Assembly (NCBI RefSeq): GCF_900105415.1
Contig: NZ_FNSM01000001.1
Coordinates: forward strand, 4,694,501 to 4,758,500
Direction: 5' to 3'
DNA length: 64,000 nt
From: Streptomyces sp. TLI_105
GTDB taxonomy: Bacteria; Actinomycetota; Actinomycetes; Streptomycetales; Streptomycetaceae
A program made the position numbers and the translations under genes. Below are positions 60,650-64,000 of this stretch, piece by piece. Position 1 is the first letter of the stretch, and every line of letters starts with the position of its first letter. Under the pieces are notes generated by a model. That model had not been told where the DNA came from. It searched no databases and was given only the letters and a program-made list of their open reading frames with translations.

Positions 60650-60943
60650 ATGGCCGTCATCGTCACTTTCGACCTCCCCGGCGCCGGACCGGAGCTTTAC
60701 GACACGGTCATCGCGCGCGTGACCGAAGGCCGGGGCTTCACGCGGTTCGCGGACGTGGGGAACCCGGGCCTCGTCTCCCACGCGGCGGGACCGGTCGAGG
60801 GAGGGTTCCGGGTGACCGAGGTCTGGGAGAGCGAGGAGGCCCTCGAAACCCACGCGAAGACCTTCGGCCCGATCCTGGCCGACCTCGGCCACGCCGACCT
60901 GCGACCCACGATCATCCCGGCGCACAACGTCGTCGTCCGATAG
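60650..60943 (+). CDS. Small dimeric alpha/beta-barrel-like protein
   Basis: 97 residues. 'MAVIVTFDLPGAGPELYDTVI', 'TRFADVGNPGLVSHAAGPVEGGFRVTEVWESEEALETHAKTFGPIL' and a C-terminal 'RPTIIPAHNVV' fit an ABM/dimeric alpha-beta barrel fold with a Trp-Glu-Ser edge ('VTEVWES'). No catalytic residues can be named. ATG 60650 is chosen for the conserved start; the ribosome site is weak. It ends 40 bp before the hairpin shared with the tRNA gene. Confidence 0.72.
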   Translation: MAVIVTFDLPGAGPELYDTVIARVTEGRGFTRFADVGNPGLVSHAAGPVEGGFRVTEVWESEEALETHAKTFGPILADLGHADLRPTIIPAHNVVVR

Positions 60944-60982
60944 GGCCGATCCGGCCCCACTCCCGCGAGCACCCTCATGGGA

Positions 60983-61016
60983 AAGGGGCAGGTACTGATA
61001 CCAGTACCTGCCCCTT
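60983..61016. terminator. Bidirectional hairpin between the small protein gene and tRNA-Arg
   Basis: 15-bp perfect stem (AAGGGGCAGGTACTG / CAGTACCTGCCCCTT) with a 4-base loop, A-rich on the left and T-rich on the right. It terminates both the plus-strand gene and the minus-strand tRNA. Confidence 0.85.
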
Positions 61017-61023
61017 CTCCTCG

Positions 61024-61096
61024 TGCCCCCGGCAGGATTCGAACCTGCGACACCCGCTTTAGGAGAGCGGTGCTCTATCCCCTGAGCTACGAAGGC
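61024..61096 (-). tRNA. tRNA-Arg (anticodon CCU)
   Basis: 73 nt on the minus strand: acceptor GCCTTCG / CGGGGGC (one C-G, two G-T pairs included), D arm GCTC-AGGGGATA-GAGC, anticodon arm CCGCT-CTCCTAA-AGCGG with CCT at the centre, T arm GCAGG-TTCGAAT-CCTGC, discriminator A. No CCA is encoded. It reads arginine codon AGG. tRNA genes like this are frequent integration sites. Confidence 0.95.
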
Positions 61097-61191
61097 GGGC
61101 CTTGCGTGCAACGTGGCTGAATACTCTGCGTGAGTAGACACCCATGCCTCGGCAAGGAGTGGGACCGCCACGGTGGGTGGTCCCTGACAGG

Positions 61192-61510
61192 TTAGCGGAT
61201 CGAGTTGGGAGTGTGGGCTGAGGTGTCAGTCCTTTGGTGGCGCGAGGACCCGGTTCCGGGGAGGCGGGCGGCCCCGTCCCTGCCGAGGTGGTGGGCGGCA
61301 CCCTCGCGGATGATGCGCCAGACCTCGGGATCCTTCAGGTCGCCGGCGCAGTAGCGGGCGAAGCCGTGGATGCCGCGCGGCGCGAGGAACAGCACGTGGA
61401 TGTAGGGCGCGTGGACGGCCGGGCGGGAGGCGGGAGCGTCGATCGGTGAAGCCATCCGCGCGCGGACCTCGTCGAGGGCCTGCGGCCGACTGGTGATCTC
61501 GGCATGCCCC
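61192..61510 (-). pseudogene. Coding remnant of unknown gene between tRNA-Arg and the RiPP cluster
   Basis: About 103 codons on the minus strand show coding-like third-position GC ('ALDEVRARMASPIDAP', 'VLFLAPRGIHGFARYCAGDLKDPEVWRIIREGAAHHLG') and end in a TAA at 61192. No good start is found: upstream of 'AEITSRP' the composition breaks down and there is no ribosome site. It is probably the 3' part of a disrupted gene. I do not recognise the family. The rest of the 650-bp gap 61097-61745 (61097-61191 and 61511-61682) shows nothing clear apart from the precursor promoter. Confidence 0.35.
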
Positions 61511-61682
61511 TTTGCTCGCGAGGCCCGTGCCCACGAGGTCCGGAAGCGGTCGCTTCTCGAGCGCGTCGACCTCGGGCTTCCATGCATGAACCGGCCAGGG
61601 GCGGAATGTGCCAGGCCGGGTCTCTGGTTCGGCCCTTCTCCGTCGGCAAGGATCAAAGCATCGGAAGAGACGACCACAGTTG

Positions 61683-61711
61683 TTGAACACGGTGACGTCT
61701 TGGCCGATATC
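61683..61711 (+). promoter_or_regulatory. Promoter-like pair before the RiPP precursor
   Basis: TTGAAC (61683-61688) and GATATC (61706-61711) with a 17-base spacer, 34 bp before the precursor ATG. AAGGAG at 61733-61738 is its ribosome site. Confidence 0.4.
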
Positions 61712-61745
61712 CGACTGTTGAAGCACGTCGACAAGGAGCAATGGA

Positions 61746-62039
61746 ATGACGCAGACCGCCGTAACCTCGTTCACTGCCGAGCAGGTCGCCGAAGCCGAGA
61801 AGGCGGGGCAGACCCTGGAGGCCCTCGTGGCGCGCCTCGGTTCCGACGAGTCGTTCGCCGCGGCCCTGAAGGACAAGCCCCGCAAGACGCTTGCCGACGC
61901 CGGCATCGTCATCGAGAAGGAGTCCATGGAGTCGCTTATGCTCGTCGACGCCGAGCGTTTCGACCGTGCGTGTGAGCTTCTCTTCGACCTGGTCGACTCG
62001 GACTTCCTCATCACGATGTCCACGCCGTCTTGCGGCTGA
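61746..62039 (+). CDS. Putative RiPP precursor peptide with NHLP-like leader
   Basis: 97 residues, highly acidic overall. A helical leader ('TAEQVAEAEKAGQTLEALVARLGSDESFAAALKDKPRKTLADAGI') resembles nitrile-hydratase-type (NHLP) leaders: '(L/V)x(R/K)xxxDxxFxxxLxxxPxxxLxxxGI'. The tail ends 'SDFLITMSTPSCG', a short core candidate with Ser92, Thr93, Ser95, Cys96 and a terminal Gly97 (residues 85-97). It is followed after 139 bp by a radical SAM enzyme in the same direction, with a hairpin between. AAGGAG spaced 7 bases from the ATG gives a strong start. Core boundaries and modifications are inferred. Confidence 0.68.
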   Translation: MTQTAVTSFTAEQVAEAEKAGQTLEALVARLGSDESFAAALKDKPRKTLADAGIVIEKESMESLMLVDAERFDRACELLFDLVDSDFLITMSTPSCG

Positions 62040-62108
62040 ATCGGAAATCCCGGCGTGCTGCGGATACGTGATTCTTGGTAAGAACTGATCCGCCACTCGC
62101 CCCTTTGG

Positions 62109-62151
62109 CCGGGGCGCAAGGGCCGACATCTCAGCCGCCTTGCGCCCCCGG
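62109..62151 (+). terminator. Hairpin between RiPP precursor and radical SAM gene
   Basis: Stem CCGGGGCGCAAGG / CCTTGCGCCCCCGG with a 16-base loop. As in many RiPP clusters, a partial terminator here would keep precursor mRNA more abundant than enzyme mRNA. Confidence 0.65.
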
Positions 62152-62178
62152 TCTTCTCTCTGGGTGAAGAGGTTTTGT

Positions 62179-63564
62179 ATGTCACGCGTGTTGCTGGTCA
62201 ACCTGGCCAGTCTTCCCATGGACGGGAATCAACCCATATTCCCCATCGGTGTCCGGTGTGTCCAGGACGCCCTGGACCGCGCGGGCCACGTGACGCGACT
62301 CATGGATTTCGTTGCAGAGCCGGCCGGTCTGACCGACCTCGATTGGCTCGGTCACGAATGGGATGTCATCGGGTTCACCATCCGGAATATCGACCCCATC
62401 GACATCACCTGTAGCACTCATGTCGATGAGTACGTCTCCTTCGCGAAGCGCGTGCGGGCCGAGCTCGACCGGCGTGGGCTGGACCCGGTGCTGGTCGGGG
62501 GCGGGCCGGGGTTCAGCCTGTTCGGCGACACGCTCGTCGGTAGGCTCGGGCTCGACGTGGGAGTCATCGGCCCAGGTGAGCAGGTCATGCTCGACATCGC
62601 GACGAACCCGCCGTCCTTCAAGGGGAGAGGGGGTGTGCTCCAGGGGAGGCGGCACTGCGGATTCCTCACCGACACCCTGCACCACCCGGCCTCGCTCATG
62701 GCGGCGTACACGAACGCGCACCAGGCGATGATCGGCGTGGAGACCCGACGGAAGACCTGTTACCAGACCTGCGGGTACTGCCCGTACGCGTACATCGAAG
62801 GGGACAACGCCGGAGACCTCAAGCCGCTGGAAGTCCTGGCGGACGAGATCCGCGGTATCCACCGGGCGGGATTCAGGCGCATCTTCTTCACGGACGGTAT
62901 CTTCAACAGCGAACTGCGGTTCGCGAAGGAAGTCGTCCAGCTCGTCAAGGATCTCTCCCTGGATGGCTTGACCTGGTCGGCGTACTTCACGCCGAAGCCC
63001 TTTGATGATGAATTCGGCGAAATGCTCCAGGACAGCGGAGTGGAAGCCGTCGTGGTGTCACCCGACAGCCTCGACGACGCTATGATGCGCAACCTGGGGA
63101 AGTCCTTCTCGAGTCGGCACGTGTCTCGATTCCTGGAGCGCAGCCGCAAGAACGACCTTCCGGTGAAGGTGAACGTCGTGTTCGGCGGACCGGGCGAGAA
63201 CAGGGAGTCGGTTCGAAACAGTGCCCGTTTCATCAACGAGAATCTCCGCGATGACGAACTCGTGATGCACGTCGGATATCGGGTGTTGCCCGAGACCGCC
63301 CTCGCGAGGCAACTCGGAGCGGACGACGATAAATTGCTCTATCCCGTCTTCTATCCCTTCGATCTCGACGTTTTCAACTGGATCGTCCAGGATCTGGAAT
63401 CCAGATTCATAACCCCCCAACTCATGATGAACCTGATGGCCGGCCGTGCGGCTGCGCGCAAGATGGCGAAAACAGAAGCGATGCCCACGATCGCTCCCCC
63501 GGGGACCACCTACCTTGCCCTGTCCGGGGTAGGAGGAGGCAGTGGCGGTGGCTGCGGAAACTGA
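62179..63564 (+). CDS. B12-binding-like radical SAM enzyme, putative RiPP maturase
   Basis: 461 residues. The first 150 residues ('SRVLLVNLASLP', 'VLVGGGPGFSLFGDTLVGRLGLDVGVIGPGEQV') look like a B12-binding fold, though no D-x-H-x-x-G His is seen, so cobalamin use is uncertain. The radical SAM motif C-x3-C-x2-C is at Cys194, Cys198 and Cys201 ('CYQTCGYC'), followed by 'RIFFTDGIFN' and 'VKVNVVFGGPGENRES'. The C-terminus is a Gly-rich tail 'SGVGGGSGGGCGN' with one Cys. AGAGG precedes ATG 62179. Lower GC than the rest of the window suggests transfer. Proposed: modification of the precursor peptide. Confidence 0.75.
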   Translation: MSRVLLVNLASLPMDGNQPIFPIGVRCVQDALDRAGHVTRLMDFVAEPAGLTDLDWLGHEWDVIGFTIRNIDPIDITCSTHVDEYVSFAKRVRAELDRRGLDPVLVGGGPGFSLFGDTLVGRLGLDVGVIGPGEQVMLDIATNPPSFKGRGGVLQGRRHCGFLTDTLHHPASLMAAYTNAHQAMIGVETRRKTCYQTCGYCPYAYIEGDNAGDLKPLEVLADEIRGIHRAGFRRIFFTDGIFNSELRFAKEVVQLVKDLSLDGLTWSAYFTPKPFDDEFGEMLQDSGVEAVVVSPDSLDDAMMRNLGKSFSSRHVSRFLERSRKNDLPVKVNVVFGGPGENRESVRNSARFINENLRDDELVMHVGYRVLPETALARQLGADDDKLLYPVFYPFDLDVFNWIVQDLESRFITPQLMMNLMAGRAAARKMAKTEAMPTIAPPGTTYLALSGVGGGSGGGCGN

Positions 63565-64000
63565 TGTCGCGCCCCTCGCGAGCGCGCGTACGGGGCCGGG
63601 GCCGACGGCACGCCGCCTTCATGACGGAGAGGTCGACGCGGCCCTGCGGCTCTGCCCGTTCGAGGATGTCGACGCCGACGTCATCCGCCGAGAACTGGCG
63701 GCCGAAGCGGACTACTGCTGGATGGGCCTGTTCACCCCGGACGGACAGCTGGCGGCGGTGCACCGGGCCATGCGATGGCACCGGCACCTGCTGCTGAAGG
63801 GCGTCTTCGTCGACGAGCGGTTCCGGGGGTCGGGGGCCGCGCTCGGTGTGGCGTTCGCCATCCGGGACTGGGCTCGGGAGGCCGGATACGAGGGTGTCGC
63901 CGCCTGGGTGGAGCCGAGCAAGCCCGAGGTGCGTCTGGCCACCAGGCTGCGGCTGCGTCGTGTCGGCCCGCTCCTGCACCGCTACCTCGTCCGGATGCCG
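63548..64000 (+). CDS. GNAT acetyltransferase, 3' end outside window
   Basis: At least 151 residues, cut by the right edge. 'HRHLLLKGVFVDERFRGSGAALGVAFAIRDWAREAGYEGVAAWVEPSKPEVRLATRLRLRRVGPLLHRYL' contains the acetyl-CoA loop R-F-R-G-S-G. The start lies inside the radical SAM gene: AGGAGGAGG (63531-63539) is the ribosome site and GTG 63548 has 8-base spacing (GTG 63542 is too close). This 17-bp overlap couples it to the radical SAM gene, so it is probably a tailoring or self-resistance enzyme of the same cluster. Confidence 0.8.
   Translation, partial: MAAETDVAPLASARTGPGPTARRLHDGEVDAALRLCPFEDVDADVIRRELAAEADYCWMGLFTPDGQLAAVHRAMRWHRHLLLKGVFVDERFRGSGAALGVAFAIRDWAREAGYEGVAAWVEPSKPEVRLATRLRLRRVGPLLHRYLVRMP

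Noticed and set aside
61024..61096. Phage or ICE attachment duplicate of the tRNA end
   Set aside because: No second copy of the tRNA 3' end and no integrase found within the window.
61493..61975. Plus-strand frame ahead of and into the precursor gene
   Set aside because: Different frame from the precursor, no ribosome site, Arg-rich translation.
61226..62185. 319-codon minus-strand frame over the RiPP region
   Set aside because: It crosses the precursor gene, which has a strong ribosome site and coherent leader; only its last third looks coding and is listed as a remnant.

Overview
The window reads as chromosomal DNA of a Streptomyces (or very close actinomycete). It has very high GC with strong third-position GC bias, GTG/TTG starts, an AfsR/AfsS pair, a DUF397 + helix-turn-helix pair, a GPP34 protein, the futalosine menaquinone enzyme MqnE, F420 biosynthesis (FbiC) and several F420-type oxidoreductases. 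About 60 genes are annotated. Both ends are cut: an Lrp/AsnC regulator on the left and a GNAT acetyltransferase on the right.

Layout. 0-9 kb: Lrp fragment, mqnE, GNAT, DUF4229 protein, a short Cys-rich leader peptide in front of a DAACS-family symporter, TetR plus a long-chain acyl-CoA ligase, a nickel-binding SCO4226-like protein, and a translationally coupled PdxH-like oxidase/FAD monooxygenase pair. 9-34 kb plus 51.8-53.5 kb: scattered transcription units for CoA-dependent catabolism (two lipid-transfer-type thiolases, DUF35 protein, acyl-CoA dehydrogenase, enoyl-CoA hydratase, FadD3-like ligase, amidohydrolase, SDRs, LLM and Ddn-type oxidoreductases). Between them sit housekeeping or signalling genes: a Ser/Thr kinase with a beta-propeller, membrane proteins and lipoproteins, and afsR/afsS. 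34-51 kb: D-aminoacylase-like enzyme + aldehyde dehydrogenase, APC permease, two AhpD-like proteins, GNATs, fbiC, a degenerate ADP-ribosylglycohydrolase, a two-domain SGNH hydrolase, a TnpB remnant and a sodium:solute symporter. 53.7-61.1 kb: DUF397/HTH, GPP34, a D-Ala-D-Ala carboxypeptidase with a long acidic N-terminus, a polytopic membrane protein and tRNA-Arg(CCU). 61.1-64 kb: an AT-richer block holding a probable RiPP cluster (precursor peptide, radical SAM enzyme, acetyltransferase) that runs off the edge.

Two systems stand out. First, ten near-identical 15-bp palindromes (CTGAYG-N3-CRTCAG) occur, all in the promoters of the CoA/F420 catabolic genes. This implies one unlinked, multi-operon regulon for degrading a lipid-like, possibly steroid- or terpenoid-like, substrate; fbiC in the same window makes the cofactor that its LLM and Ddn-type enzymes would use. 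Second, the cluster at 61.7-64 kb next to a tRNA gene looks like a peptide natural-product pathway whose precursor has an NHLP-like leader and a short Cys-containing tail. Other notable items are a leaderless Cys-rich attenuator peptide, and two copies of a ~207-bp imperfect hairpin repeat at 34.4 and 47.1 kb.
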